Assembly: GCA_965223305.1 (NCBI GenBank)
Contig: CBDCWT010000070.1
Location: forward strand, 1 to 44,087
Source of the DNA: CBDCWT01 sp965223305
GTDB taxonomy: Bacteria > Planctomycetota > Planctomycetia > Pirellulales > Pirellulaceae
Length of the DNA stretch: 44,087 nucleotides
Direction: 5' to 3'
Part shown: positions 1 through 8,923 of the stretch, one piece after another
Position numbering within the stretch: the first letter of the stretch is position 1
Layout: every line of letters starts with the position of its first letter
The notes under the pieces: generated by a model
Seen by the model: only the letters and a program-made list of their open reading frames with translations
Told to the model about the DNA's origin: nothing
The model's database searches: none
Program-made: the position numbers and the translations under genes

Positions 1-198
1 GACCAACTGCAACTGAGCCATGTTATTCGCATATGCCAAACGTCGAAGTCGCTTTCCGAGGCAGGGCGTCGGCTCTTTCAGGCCTCGCGTCAAGCCAAAC
101 AGGAACCCAACGATGCGGACCGATTACGAAAGTACTTAGCCAAATTTGGTCTATCTTGGAATCAGCTTACAATGCAGAGCTCCGCCGGCAGTTCGTAA
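1..198 (+). CDS. rtcR: RtcR, sigma-54-dependent RNA-repair activator (C-terminal end, partial)
   Basis: Frame 1 is open from the first base and ends at TAA 196-198, giving 65 residues. The tail contains SLSEAGRRLF and NDADRLRKYLAKFGLSW, which I recognise as the conserved C-terminal region of RtcR, the CARF/AAA+/Fis-type activator of the rtcBA RNA ligase and cyclase operon. The sensor and AAA+ domains lie outside the window, so the call rests on the tail alone. A weak AT-rich hairpin follows at 270-289. No rtcA or rtcB is visible downstream on this strand; in this family the target operon is usually divergent and upstream. Confidence 0.72.
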   Translation, partial: DQLQLSHVIRICQTSKSLSEAGRRLFQASRQAKQEPNDADRLRKYLAKFGLSWNQLTMQSSAGSS

Positions 199-269
199 TT
201 CACTTCCGACTATTCGGTGAAGTAAGGACCGCTCGAAGAATCACTGTCAGATTTGGAAACGATGAAAGC

Positions 270-289
270 TGAAAAACGAGTGTTTTTCA
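270..289 (+). terminator. Weak hairpin after rtcR
   Basis: TGAAAAAC (270-277) and GTTTTTCA (282-289) form an 8-bp stem with a 4-nt loop. It lies 72 bases past the rtcR stop. There is no long T tract after it, so termination is only a possibility. Confidence 0.3.
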
Positions 290-371
290 TCGCTCACGGG
301 CGCAGGCATTCTTCGGGCGGTCCTAAGGAAATTCTTCAGACTTTCTCAATTTGTCTAAACCAAGGTGCAGT

Positions 372-2165
372 ATGCGCTATGGCAATTATGCTCTACGAGC
401 CGGTGATCGCGATTCCAATTTGACTTACGCTGGCGTGCGCCGCTCCGCGGACAACGGAGACATCGTGCCGGGCAGTGGAGAAATCGGATTCGTTAGGCAG
501 CTGCAGTCAGACCTCGCAGACTTAGGCTACAAACTGATGGGGGCACCTGACGGTGTCTTCGGTCGGAACACCGAATCTGCTTTGCGAGAGTTTCAGATCT
601 ATTCGAAAATGCGAAGGATTGCGCGACAGAACAAGTCGACCGCACGCTATTCCGATGGCCTGGAGAGCATCGTCAATCCTCACGTTTACTCTGGACCCAT
701 TAGCGGAGTTGCCAACGCGGACACGCGAGTCCAATTAATGAACTGGGTAGATCACAGCTTCCGGTGCCCCGTGGTTGTCGAATGTTGGACAATGCGTCGC
801 GGCCAGCGCGCGGCCATCTTCAGCGGGCCAGCCAATACGTACGCGACATCGAGCCAAAATCTTTGGGCTTACAACGAAGTTCCACAGAACGCGCCGAGAA
901 TGTTCGCTCGCGACTTTACCGACTACTACTCCATCCCAGCATCCCGCACGACCGACGAACTACACGCTTTGGGTGACTATGCCAGATACCAAACGTATTC
1001 TGGCCCCCGATCCATTGCGCCGTTCCATACTTGGCCGGAAGCCGAAATGCTGCCTCACAAACTGGTGGGAACCGATTTGCGATCGCTCTCTGCACGTCAA
1101 TTGTCGACCTACAAGGTGATCCGAGCTGTCGCCGAGGTCGAATGCCTGGGTTTTTTCGACAGCCTGAATGCCTACGACAACGCCATCGTTTCGCTTGGCC
1201 CCTGCCATTGGACAGCTGGCATTGTGGCTCGAAATGGCACCGTGGACGAGGGCGAACTCTGCGCCTTCCTGTCCTATTTAAAGCATGCCGATTCAGCGGC
1301 ATATCATCAGGCATTTGGTTTCTTCGGCGTCGGGATTGCGGACGCATGGGTCAACCGGGACGGCGTGGCCAACGGATCCAACTTGTGGCAGTCTTCTTCA
1401 CGAAAATACACGAGCTGGCTCACCCAACAGCAAGATGATGGCAGCTATCGCCCGGTTCCTGCGCTAGAAGCCGATGCGAACTACTTCAAGAACTGGCATT
1501 GGTTTTACAGGCTGTCCATGGCCGGTCGAACGATTTCGGGATTTCAAAGGAGAATGTACGACTTCGCTCGCATTCGATTGCGAGACATTATTTCTGCACC
1601 ATTCCGAAACGGCGCAGGTGATCTTGCCAACGGCGCGACCGTGGGTGACGTATATACTTCCGAGCGTGCCGGCGCGCTTCTACTTCGGTGGCATATCCGC
1701 TATCCTGCTCGAGTCGTCAGTGGCGGGCGTGTGGCGTCATCGTTTCGTGGTCAAACGGTCGGAGTCGTCGAAAGTGCTTTCAACCGTACCAAGTTGGATG
1801 GACTGCCCTCGACGTGGGGCGATGCCGAGGAATCACAATTATTGGATGGCATCCTCGCCGAGGTCGAAATCCTTGGCAACGCAAACTTTCAAAACACGAT
1901 GCACTACGTGCGAGATTGGCCAAATTGGGGAAAAAACGCGCGTGGCTATCGTTTACCCAAAACCATCGGCCACCTGTCGTCCGGCAGGAACTCGTTTCAA
2001 TTCGACGATACCGGGCTTCCCTCCGAGTCCAACGTAGTACTAAGGACCGTCCCAAAAGCCACAAAGCGACATGCCGATGTAGTTAGCAATCTCTTCTACG
2101 GCGCGGAAAATGATGTGACTTCAGCAACTTTGAGAAGCAGGAAACTGCCTGTGGTGTCCTCATAA
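372..2165 (+). CDS. Peptidoglycan-binding-domain protein of unknown function
   Basis: About 597 residues from ATG 372; an in-frame TTG at 351 is a less likely start. Near the N terminus, VRQLQSDLADLGY followed by DGVFGRNTESALREFQ is a PG_binding_1 repeat, the three-helix fold that binds cell-wall glycan. The remaining ~500 residues are rich in Trp and Tyr (for example NYFKNWHWFYR) and I do not recognise the fold. There is no clear signal peptide or membrane segment. A role at the cell wall, possibly as a hydrolase or a secreted effector, is inference only. The gene is intact in one frame, unlike its downstream neighbours. Confidence 0.72.
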   Translation: MRYGNYALRAGDRDSNLTYAGVRRSADNGDIVPGSGEIGFVRQLQSDLADLGYKLMGAPDGVFGRNTESALREFQIYSKMRRIARQNKSTARYSDGLESIVNPHVYSGPISGVANADTRVQLMNWVDHSFRCPVVVECWTMRRGQRAAIFSGPANTYATSSQNLWAYNEVPQNAPRMFARDFTDYYSIPASRTTDELHALGDYARYQTYSGPRSIAPFHTWPEAEMLPHKLVGTDLRSLSARQLSTYKVIRAVAEVECLGFFDSLNAYDNAIVSLGPCHWTAGIVARNGTVDEGELCAFLSYLKHADSAAYHQAFGFFGVGIADAWVNRDGVANGSNLWQSSSRKYTSWLTQQQDDGSYRPVPALEADANYFKNWHWFYRLSMAGRTISGFQRRMYDFARIRLRDIISAPFRNGAGDLANGATVGDVYTSERAGALLLRWHIRYPARVVSGGRVASSFRGQTVGVVESAFNRTKLDGLPSTWGDAEESQLLDGILAEVEILGNANFQNTMHYVRDWPNWGKNARGYRLPKTIGHLSSGRNSFQFDDTGLPSESNVVLRTVPKATKRHADVVSNLFYGAENDVTSATLRSRKLPVVSS

Positions 2166-2453
2166 ATGGGAGACCGATGCGGTTGGCCGGATTCGCTACG
2201 AAACAGCGGATTGGCTAGCCGCCGAGGATGCGCTTTCCGGCTTAGAGGCAGAGGTGGCGACACCGCTGCAGCTTTACTCATGGATGTTGACAGTCGAGCG
2301 ACGGACAAGGTTCCATGGTAAAAGGACAAGAATCGTTGGCGTTGGCATCGACTGGCGACTGCATCAACGCATGGGCAACCGACGAGACGGTAAAGCTATC
2401 GGCCTAACCCGGGGCGAGGAATAGTCGCTTCAACCGTTTCTGCTACGCACGCG

Positions 2454-4061
2454 TCAGTTGGCCCCGGCGCGCCACAGCCTTACGACTCCGTCTCCGTTTG
2501 CAGAAGCAAGATTCGTCCCGCGAGGCGAAAAGCCGACCGAGAGGACGGAACGAACATCCTTGAGGGCAATCATCTCGCCCATCTCGTCACCGGTTGCAAC
2601 GTTCCAGAGTTTGACCGTGCGATCATGGCTGCAAGAAGCTAATCTCTCGCCGTCAGGAGAAAACGAGAGACAGAAGACGTTGCTTGTATGGGCGTCAGGA
2701 TTCTTCCATCGCTGCCTGCCCGAATGCACATCCCAAACGGTGATTTCGCCGAACACACTTCCAGCGGCTACCAAGTCGCTCTTGGCCGAGAATGCCAGCG
2801 AGAAATAAGGTAACTCCTCCCCTGTCTGTGGGAACTCGTCGGCCGCTTTCCATTTATCGCCCGTGAGACGCCAGATCTTTACGGCGTACCTACGCGGTGC
2901 ACGGGCTTCATTCACGGTTATCGCGGCCAGCATTTTCGAGTCGGCGGAAAAAATCGGGTACGCTCCCTCAAACACGACCATGGTTTCCACCAAACGTTGA
3001 CTAGAAACGTCCCAAAGATTGAGCGTGTTCTGCCCTGCGCCAGGACCATTCTGGGCGACCAACCATCTGCTATCTGGCGAAAACAACACATTCCAAACAG
3101 GCCCGTCGTGTGAATCCGCAGGTAAACCCGTATTGCTCGACTTGATGTCGTTCAGCTCGACTCTCCCATCTTTGTACCCGACTGCTCGTACTATCCGGTC
3201 TGACGACCAAACCGCGCAGGTAACCGTTTCACCCAACGGCATGGACGGTTCCCTCTCATTCAGTGAGTCGTCGCAAATAGACGGCAGGTCTTCTGTTGAC
3301 CAAGACGCCAGTACGTCGCCACGGAAACGGGACCGAACGGGTCTGCCCCTAAAAGTGTCTTGTCGCGGCTTTTTCGTGAGATCCCACACGCGTACTCGCT
3401 GATCGGCGACTCCAGCCGACGCGAGGATATTCGAGGTGGGGGAAAATGCGACGTGTAGTACCGATCCGGCATGCCCCTTCAGTGCCAGTGGCTCCTCGTC
3501 CACCCGCTTCATATTCCACACGTAGACCACACCGTCGGAGCCGGCGGAAGCTAAGAAAGCGTCGTCATAAGAGAAAGCGACGGACAAGACTTCATCGGAA
3601 TGTCCCTGAAGAGTGGCCCGCAAGTTCCCGGTCTCAACGTCCCAAAGTTTCACGGTATCGTCCTCACTCGCTGAAGCGAGTAGATTTCCGTTGGAGGAAA
3701 ACGCGACCGACGTGATTGTACCTTGGTGCAGGTCTTCCTCTGTGCCTAGTTCACGGATCTGCTCGCGACTGGCTGGGTCCCACAGTCGTATCGACCGATC
3801 CTGCCAATTGCTACCCGTTGCAAGCTTACCGTCTCGTGAAAACGCGACGCAAGTAACTCTCCCTGTGTGTCCTACAAGAGAATGGGAGAATATCTTCTTG
3901 GTAACATCCCAGAATTGGTACGTCGGTATCACCCTCGGCACTGTTTGTCGCCAATAACTTGCCGTCAGGCGAAAATGCCAAGCTGTCGTACTGCATGCCC
4001 TCCTTCGTGTCCAGCGAAATGAGTTCGTTAAGGACCGTTCGCTCGTGCTTCGAGCGGACAT
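2454..4061 (-). CDS. WD40 C-terminal part of Ser/Thr kinase (frame 4 of 4)
   Basis: This piece supplies most of the WD40 propeller. Repeats such as GHTGRVTCVAFSRDGKLATG, TVKLWDVETGNLRATL and DRTVKLWNVATGDEM recur every ~40 residues to the stop at 2454. Real homology starts near base 3940; the residues upstream in this frame (3940-4061) are an artefact of the frame change. Deleting one base from the CCC run at 3932-3934 joins it to the preceding piece (3826-4935) with no other change. In planctomycetes, WD40 propellers on the C terminus of membrane-anchored STPKs are thought to act as protein-interaction or sensing platforms outside the kinase domain. Confidence 0.82.
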   Translation of the reverse strand: MSARSTSERSLTNSFRWTRRRACSTTAWHFRLTASYWRQTVPRVIPTYQFWDVTKKIFSHSLVGHTGRVTCVAFSRDGKLATGSNWQDRSIRLWDPASREQIRELGTEEDLHQGTITSVAFSSNGNLLASASEDDTVKLWDVETGNLRATLQGHSDEVLSVAFSYDDAFLASAGSDGVVYVWNMKRVDEEPLALKGHAGSVLHVAFSPTSNILASAGVADQRVRVWDLTKKPRQDTFRGRPVRSRFRGDVLASWSTEDLPSICDDSLNEREPSMPLGETVTCAVWSSDRIVRAVGYKDGRVELNDIKSSNTGLPADSHDGPVWNVLFSPDSRWLVAQNGPGAGQNTLNLWDVSSQRLVETMVVFEGAYPIFSADSKMLAAITVNEARAPRRYAVKIWRLTGDKWKAADEFPQTGEELPYFSLAFSAKSDLVAAGSVFGEITVWDVHSGRQRWKNPDAHTSNVFCLSFSPDGERLASCSHDRTVKLWNVATGDEMGEMIALKDVRSVLSVGFSPRGTNLASANGDGVVRLWRAGAN

Positions 4062-4935
4062 TCCACAGTTTCAGCACCCCGTCCCAACCACCGGTGGCCA
4101 AGAGCCCGCCACTCCGTGAGAAGGCGACAGGTTTGACGAGATAGGTGTGCGCTTCCGGTACTACGGTCTGTTCCTTGTCCTCCAGGTTGTAGAGCAGTAG
4201 CGGACGGCGACCACTGACTGCTAGAGTGTTGCCGTTCGGTGAAAACGCGAGGTGCCCAGGGGCCGCATACAGAATCTTCTCGACGGGAACATTGGAGCGA
4301 CAGAGATTCGACAAAAGATACCACTCGAATCCACGTGACTCATAATTCTCGTAAGTCTTCAAAGTAGCAAGGGCCTGCCTGATATCCGCCGACTCCACGT
4401 TGGAATAGACGTTGTGCATATCGGCCACGTACGATTGCCATTTGAGGAGCTTTGCCTGAGTTGCTAGACGAAGAGCGACGGTTGGTCCTGCAACACCCAA
4501 GATGAGGAGGAGAAGAACGGTCAATACTACCGACGCTGCCAGCCCCGGTTTCCGGACACACCAACGCCCGATTTGACCGACGAACGAAATCGGACGTGCG
4601 TGAATCGGTTCTCCGTCCAAGAACCGGCGCAAGTCAGCAGCCACACCGCGCGCAGTTTGATAGCGCCGATCAGCGCTCTTCTCAAGACACTTCAAACAGA
4701 TCGTCTCTAAGTCCCTAGGGACACGGCTATCGAGCTTTCTTGGAACTGGAGCATCCTCATGGAGTATCTGATGCAGCAGCATCCGTGTGTTGCCGCGAAA
4801 CGGTCGTTCGCCTGTCAGCAGCTCATACAGGATCACCCCCAATGAGTAGACATCCGAGCGTGAGTCGGCTTCGTGTGCCGCGCCACGAGCTTGTTCAGGT
4901 GACATATACGCGGGGCGTTCCCAGTAGCTTGCCAT
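3826..4935 (-). CDS. Kinase C-lobe, transmembrane and first WD40 part (frame 3 of 4)
   Basis: The first part has YMSPEQARG (activation-loop APE region), DVYSLGVILYELLTGERPF (subdomain IX), and CLEKSADRRYQTA with FLDGEPIHARP, the usual end of planctomycete kinase domains. A single membrane helix follows (around LAASVVLTVLLLLILGVAG), then the first WD40 blades (AFSPNGNTLAVSG, LLATGGWDGVLKLW). Homology ends near base 3935, where one extra base shifts the frame. The upstream boundary is an extra G in the run at 4912-4915, which separates TPAYMSPEQ from the piece at 4895-5209. This is one segment of a single gene, about 5753-2454. Confidence 0.82.
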   Translation of the reverse strand: MASYWERPAYMSPEQARGAAHEADSRSDVYSLGVILYELLTGERPFRGNTRMLLHQILHEDAPVPRKLDSRVPRDLETICLKCLEKSADRRYQTARGVAADLRRFLDGEPIHARPISFVGQIGRWCVRKPGLAASVVLTVLLLLILGVAGPTVALRLATQAKLLKWQSYVADMHNVYSNVESADIRQALATLKTYENYESRGFEWYLLSNLCRSNVPVEKILYAAPGHLAFSPNGNTLAVSGRRPLLLYNLEDKEQTVVPEAHTYLVKPVAFSRSGGLLATGGWDGVLKLWNVRSKHERTVLNELISLDTKEGMQYDSLAFSPDGKLLATNSAEGDTDVPILGCYQEDILPFSCRTHRESYLRRVFTRR

Positions 4936-5209
4936 CCAGAGTTATCGTCACATCTCCCGCTTCCTGTTTGGCAAGGCCAAAATCCATCAAGCACGGCCGA
5001 CCGTCTTCCCTAATTAGTACGTTTGACGGTTTCAGGTCGCGGTGGACGACGCCCTGCTGATGGGCTTGGTGCAGCGCATCCGCGAGCTCCGCACACAGCT
5101 CGGCCGATTCGCGCGCCGAGGGCCGTTCTTCCACCATCCAATCAGCGAGATTCGGCCCCTCGATTAGGTCTGTCACGATATAAGGCATGTCTTCCGTCAT
5201 GCCCCACAT
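4895..5209 (-). CDS. Catalytic-loop part of Ser/Thr kinase (frame 2 of 4)
   Basis: It holds the hinge (YIVTDLIEGPNLADW), the catalytic loop HRDLKPSNVLI with the HRD aspartate, and the Mg-binding DFG in LMDFGLAKQ. These are the motifs of an active RD-type kinase. It joins the N-lobe piece after removal of one base from the CCCC run at 5202-5205 (plus strand), which restores YVGMTEDMPYIV. It joins the next piece by removing one G from 4912-4915. Too short to be a gene by itself. Confidence 0.8.
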   Translation of the reverse strand: MWGMTEDMPYIVTDLIEGPNLADWMVEERPSARESAELCAELADALHQAHQQGVVHRDLKPSNVLIREDGRPCLMDFGLAKQEAGDVTITLDGKLLGTPRVYVT

Positions 5210-5753
5210 AGTGAACTTGGGCGATGTTGGGGTGAGTTAGCTGTGCCGCGGTTCTGGCTTCACGAATGACACGTTCAGTATCCTCCACACTCAACTGCTG
5301 TTGGTGGGGAATCTTCACCGCGACCAAACGGTCGAGCTCGAGGTCGCGTGCGCGCCACACCGTGCCAAAAGCACCCCCACCCAATCGGTCCAAAAGCTGA
5401 AAGTGACCAATGTGATCCTGGGAACGGTATGTGCACGATGGGGATTCGTCTGCAAGTTCGAATTCACCCCCGCAAGCAGCGCAAACAATACGGGATTGGA
5501 CGCCACCGTCCGCCAAGATTGCATCCTCGTGGCAGTGTGGGCAACGGACCCGATGGTGGAGCACAGCGCCGTCACTTCCTTCGTCGAATTGATGCTGAAC
5601 CTCTTCGATAACATGGAGCCGACGTAGCTGTTCAGCCAATTCCGGCATCAAGTCCGGATGAGCCGTCATCAGCGACTCGTCCGTGATGATTTCGCCGTTC
5701 GCTCGACGGCGAATGAAATCCTCCATCACATGTTTCAATTGCGTCTGCTTCAT
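5142..5753 (-). CDS. Ser/Thr protein kinase N-terminal part with zinc ribbon (frame 1 of 4)
   Basis: Start taken at ATG 5753 (MKQTQLKHVMEDF); an in-frame ATG at 5777 is possible. A juxta-kinase segment (LMTAHPDLMPELAEQLRRL) is typical of planctomycete STPKs. A CPHC...CAAC zinc ribbon follows, then the N-lobe: glycine loop LGGGAFGTVW, the lysine in VAVKIP, and HPNIAQVHYVG. Homology ends at the frame change near 5202. The matching ECF sigma gene lies immediately upstream (stop 5842) in the usual sigma-then-kinase order. The intact gene would encode zinc ribbon, kinase, one membrane helix and a WD40 propeller. Confidence 0.82.
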   Translation of the reverse strand: MKQTQLKHVMEDFIRRRANGEIITDESLMTAHPDLMPELAEQLRRLHVIEEVQHQFDEGSDGAVLHHRVRCPHCHEDAILADGGVQSRIVCAACGGEFELADESPSCTYRSQDHIGHFQLLDRLGGGAFGTVWRARDLELDRLVAVKIPHQQQLSVEDTERVIREARTAAQLTHPNIAQVHYVGHDGRHALYRDRPNRGAESR

Positions 5754-5841
5754 TCTCCGTGCATCGCCTTCGCGCATACAGTTGATGTCTGGAGCACGCT
5801 GAGTCTCTTTAGCACAAGGAAGCCTGAGCGTACTGACTAGC

Positions 5842-6030
5842 CTATTCGTATAACGATAAACTACCCAATGCGGCGCGCATCTTTTTCCTCCCTCGATCGA
5901 CGAGGCCTTGGATAGCTCGCGGACTGCGCTGCATGATGGAGGCCGTTTCTGCCAAGGACTTGCCCGCAAAACACCGCAGTTCGATCGCCTGGCGGTAGTC
6001 TTCCGGTAAGGTGTCGAATGCAGCTTGAAC
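5842..6030 (-). pseudogene. ECF sigma factor, C-terminal (region 4) part, cut by IS66
   Basis: Residues VQAAFDTLPEDYRQAIELR and SLAETASIMQRSPRAIQGLV form the region-4 helix-turn-helix that reads the -35 box. The frame stays open upstream to 6225, but from 6031 the DNA belongs to the IS66-family insertion. Removing bases 6031-8996 plus one copy of GCTTGAAC rejoins this part to 9005-9407 as ...RHEAVAAVQAAFDTLPEDYR. With one extra A removed at 9085-9087 the result is exactly 196 codons plus a stop. As it stands the sigma factor is disrupted between regions 2 and 4. Confidence 0.85.
6023..6030 (+). repeat. Target-site duplication, left copy (GCTTGAAC)
   Basis: GCTTGAAC directly abuts the GTAAGCG end of the IS66 element at 6031. 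The identical octamer abuts the other end at 8997. Eight base pairs is the duplication length characteristic of IS66. Confidence 0.92.
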
Positions 6031-6312
6031 GTAAGCGCCCAACACGACGGTATCCGCTCGGGTCCATGGTAGCACGGATTCGGTGGGCGCTTGCGAGCCG
6101 GAATTCTTTGTGCGCCGTAGCTGGGGCCGATTGCTTCGACGCGGGTACGGCCAGCCAAGGACACGCGGCATAGCGTGCATGGCAGCTGATGCCTCTCGGC
6201 CTGAAGATGGGGAATGCCCGCCCACCGGTCGAGCGGCGGGCTAGAAAGCCTGCTTCGCCCCTTGGAGCGGCAGCCTGCTGGAGCCCTCCACTCCAGCCCA
6301 CGCTACTGTCCA

Positions 6313-7215
6313 TCACTTCTTAGAGCGATTCTCGAGCAGCTTCTTGCGTGCGCGACGCTTTGCGCGGGTATCCTGCTTCCGCGCGTCGCGTTGGCGACGC
6401 TCGTCTCGGCGAAACTCACGAATGTGCTCGGGGTGCGCGGCGGCCCAGTTCCAAGGAAGCATCGGTTCGTAGTCCGTTTCTCCAGCTAACAGACGTTTGA
6501 GAATGTCGTTGACGTAAGCCCAGACATCCAAGTCGTTGCGATGCGCGCTACTCACCAAGGTGAAGAAGCCTGCAGCGCGCTGGCCACCGGCAACGCTCCC
6601 ACAGAATAGCCAGTTTTTTCGACCTACGGCAATTTGCTTCATCAGCTGTTCGCACAGGTTATTGTCGATCGGAAGTTGAGGATCATCCAGGTAACGAGTC
6701 AGCTCCGTCCAATGATTGCGCAGGTAGTTCAGTGCCTTGCGCAAGTCGCTCTTGGGTAGCACGACCTGCTGCGTGCGCTGGTCAATCGTATCTAGCTCCT
6801 CCTGCATCTGCGCCCAGATGGCTTTTGCCTCCGTCTGACGTAGCTGCAAACGCTCCTCGTCCGACAACGGCTTGCCTCGCGTCTCGATATCAAACAGCTC
6901 TTGATACCACTTCATCCAGCGACGGCGATCTTTCGGGTAGTCCATGGCATCTTCAAACTTGCGGCGCGCATGGCTGTTGCACGCAGCGCGCACGATCGCC
7001 CCGTCGGATTCCGCGGCAATTGCGCCAAACCCATGCCAACAATCCCCCAGGATCGTACCTTGATAACCCTCGAAGAATGAATCCGGACCATCACGATGGC
7101 GACTGACCGTAAAGTCAAACACGTTCAGCTTGATCGAGTTGCCTCGATAAGCCCACATTTTGGCCCGAATGCTTGGTTTGTTGTTTTCCAGTGCCTCCGT
7201 GAATACTTCCGCCAT
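6313..7215 (-). CDS. tnpC: IS66 transposase TnpC, C-terminal part
   Basis: Matches the catalytic and C-terminal region of the IS66 transposase: GDCWHGFGAIAAESDGA, then HARRKFEDA, then DPQLPIDNNLCEQLMKQIAVG, GRKNWLFCGSVAGG and the downstream FTLVSSAHRNDLD helix. The last acidic residue of the DDE site is expected in the IDNN...E segment. The terminal 50 residues are very basic. It joins the piece at 7115-7600 by deleting one base from the CC at 7237-7238, which restores a PPDFDLNDPKQKRMAEV reading. Confidence 0.88.
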   Translation of the reverse strand: MAEVFTEALENNKPSIRAKMWAYRGNSIKLNVFDFTVSRHRDGPDSFFEGYQGTILGDCWHGFGAIAAESDGAIVRAACNSHARRKFEDAMDYPKDRRRWMKWYQELFDIETRGKPLSDEERLQLRQTEAKAIWAQMQEELDTIDQRTQQVVLPKSDLRKALNYLRNHWTELTRYLDDPQLPIDNNLCEQLMKQIAVGRKNWLFCGSVAGGQRAAGFFTLVSSAHRNDLDVWAYVNDILKRLLAGETDYEPMLPWNWAAAHPEHIREFRRDERRQRDARKQDTRAKRRARKKLLENRSKK

Positions 7216-7600
7216 GCGTTTTTGTTTGGGATCGTTCCAGGTCGAAATCCGGAGGCACCTTCGGATACAACAGGGTCAGTCCCGTATCATCACAGGCCAC
7301 GATCGGATCGGTCATCACGATCCGCTTGAAATAATCCAACAGCGGCTGAATCAAAAAGTAGCAATTCACCAAGATGTTCAGCATCGTGCTGCGGGAGGGT
7401 GTCCAACCCGTGCCGGCAAACTTGTCTTGCTGGCGGTAGATCGGCAAGTGATAGCCGTATTTGCTAACCAGGATTTCCGTTGCCACCGAGGTATCGTACT
7501 TGTCGCCTTCGACAATGCCCACGGGACGCTCAGCCGACGCGATGCCGGCATGCCGGCTGACCATCGCAAGCGTACTTCTGATATTTCTTGACTTCCACAT
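7115..7600 (-). CDS. tnpC: IS66 transposase TnpC, central part
   Basis: Homology runs from about base 7550 (GIASAERPVGIVEGDKYDTS) to about 7237. It contains YHLPIYRQQDKFAGTG and IVACDDTGLTLLYP, which carry the first part of the DDE_Tnp_IS66 core including the aspartate in CDDTG. The N-terminal residues in this frame before base 7550 and the C-terminal ones after 7237 are out-of-frame sequence. It is flanked by single-base insertions at 7545-7548 and 7237-7238. Confidence 0.85.
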   Translation of the reverse strand: MWKSRNIRSTLAMVSRHAGIASAERPVGIVEGDKYDTSVATEILVSKYGYHLPIYRQQDKFAGTGWTPSRSTMLNILVNCYFLIQPLLDYFKRIVMTDPIVACDDTGLTLLYPKVPPDFDLERSQTKTHGGSIHGGTGKQQTKHSGQNVGLSRQLDQAERV

Positions 7601-8123
7601 ACAGCGATGGCGGCACGTAAACCAGCTTCTCTAGCACGTCCCACATGGCTTCCGGAAGGAGTTTTTTTTCGCCGTGTTCCGGGCAGGTCTTGTCCGCGTC
7701 TTCAGCATCCACGACGCTCACTATCCGAGGCAGGTGAGCAGGCAAGCTTTCGTTACGCTTCTTGCGTTTGCGACGCTTGTGTTCAGGAATCTCAATCTCT
7801 TGCTCTTCGAGCGCATCGGCAAGGCCTTCCGCCGCATCCGCTGCCTCGTCTGTGTCCCCATAATCGAGCTTCAGCTGATTCGGATCCTCGATGTACCGCT
7901 CGCTCTTGGCGTCGAAACGCTCTTTCCACAGCTTCAAGTAGTCCTTCTCCAGTTCCTCGATCTTCGCTTCCAACTGCTGGATCACGTCATCGCGACGGAG
8001 GACTTCTTTCGATTGCTCGGCCAACTTCTCGTCTTTCACAGCTAACGCCGCGGCTTGGTTGCCGGCGAGTTCTTGCAGTTGCGCTCGTGAAAGTTCGTTG
8101 AAGTCTTGCATGGTGAAAACCAT
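7530..8123 (-). CDS. tnpC: IS66 transposase TnpC, N-terminal part
   Basis: Starts MVFTMQDFNEL; the second Met, at 8111, is an alternative start. A coiled-coil segment (EVLRRDDVIQQLEAKIEELE) is followed by LWKERFDAKSERY, the leucine-zipper-like N-terminal region of IS66 transposases. An acidic and then basic linker comes next, and a zinc-binding segment (CPEHG...KYACDGQPAC). The frame is lost at 7545-7548; deleting one base continues into GIASAERP of the central piece. Confidence 0.88.
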   Translation of the reverse strand: MVFTMQDFNELSRAQLQELAGNQAAALAVKDEKLAEQSKEVLRRDDVIQQLEAKIEELEKDYLKLWKERFDAKSERYIEDPNQLKLDYGDTDEAADAAEGLADALEEQEIEIPEHKRRKRKKRNESLPAHLPRIVSVVDAEDADKTCPEHGEKKLLPEAMWDVLEKLVYVPPSLYVEVKKYQKYACDGQPACRHRVG

Positions 8124-8201
8124 AAGGCTTTCCCCAGAGAGCGCAATACCAATCAGGCAACTTTTTTGAAAGTTTTCAAAGTTTTTGGAAGCGTCTTTGA
8201 T

Positions 8202-8564
8202 TCACGTGTTGATCGCAAATCGTTTTCTGCGCTTGCCCGATTGAGCCAGCGACACGCCCGAGAGCAGCATGGATAATTCGGTCGCATCGAGCTGCAACTG
8301 ACAGGCGTCGGGATCGGTGGCTTTCAGCGTCTCGAACGTCCCCGCTTCCAGCAGGCGGTAGTACAACCAGAAGCCACCGTCGGCAAAGTGCAACAGCTTC
8401 ATGCGATCACGACGCTTGTTGATGAACAAGAACAGACTGCCATCGGTGGGATCCGCCTGGAACTCTTCGCGGATGATGGCGGAGAGGCCTGCAAATCCTT
8501 TACGCATATCCGTGGCAGGCGTGTAGGCGTAGATTTGTAGCCGTGAAGAAAATGTCAGCATCAC
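8202..8564 (-). CDS. tnpB: IS66 accessory protein TnpB (Orf2 family)
   Basis: 120 residues, full length for the family. It has YTPATDMRKGFAGLSAII near the start and GSLFLFINKRRDRMKLLHF followed by GFWLYYRLLEAGTF, the hallmark block of IS66 Orf2/TnpB. The protein is needed for IS66 transposition, though its biochemical role is unclear. The start overlaps the tnpA stop (ATGA type, 8561-8564), suggesting translational coupling. Intact. Confidence 0.95.
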   Translation of the reverse strand: MMLTFSSRLQIYAYTPATDMRKGFAGLSAIIREEFQADPTDGSLFLFINKRRDRMKLLHFADGGFWLYYRLLEAGTFETLKATDPDACQLQLDATELSMLLSGVSLAQSGKRRKRFAINT

Positions 8565-8923
8565 TTCGCCTTCGATGGGGCTGCGTTGCGGTCTGTGTGA
8601 ACGACCGCATCAAGCACACGGTTCACGACCAAGTCGGCAATCAGTAGGTCGTTGCCCAGTTCGATACAAATCCCTTGTCCCAGCTGGACCGTGGTCCGGT
8701 GACCAAATGATGCGGTGCCCAACGAAACACGCACGTTCTGAAAGCGGTTTTTCGGAGACGGGGCAGCGGCGTGATTTCGCAGCTTCGTCTTCCAGCGGTA
8801 ATACGAAGCCTGTGCCACACCTTCCACTTGGCAAAACTGATCGACCGACAGCGACGATGCCTCAAACCGCTGCAAACGCTCCGTCCATTCCTGAACCTTG
8901 TCCCGACGCGATTTACCAGCCAT
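8561..8923 (-). CDS. tnpA: IS66 accessory protein TnpA (Orf1, HTH)
   Basis: The family-typical start is MAGKSRRDKVQEW at 8923; the frame stays open further upstream to 8977. The N-terminal helix-turn-helix (SLSVDQFCQVEGVAQASYYRWK) is like that of IS66 Orf1 and IS3-type transposase HTH proteins and probably binds the element ends. It is the first gene of the tnpA-tnpB-tnpC operon. Intact. Confidence 0.93.
   Translation of the reverse strand: MAGKSRRDKVQEWTERLQRFEASSLSVDQFCQVEGVAQASYYRWKTKLRNHAAAPSPKNRFQNVRVSLGTASFGHRTTVQLGQGICIELGNDLLIADLVVNRVLDAVVHTDRNAAPSKAK

Noticed and set aside
33..272. 79-residue open frame at the left edge
   Set aside because: It overlaps the RtcR C-terminal frame (1-198), which has clear homology; the 33-272 frame has none.
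2454..5753. Programmed frameshifting in the kinase/WD40 gene
   Set aside because: Three independent shifts of the same sign at plain homopolymers, without slippery heptamers or stimulatory structures, and the same error type in unrelated genes.
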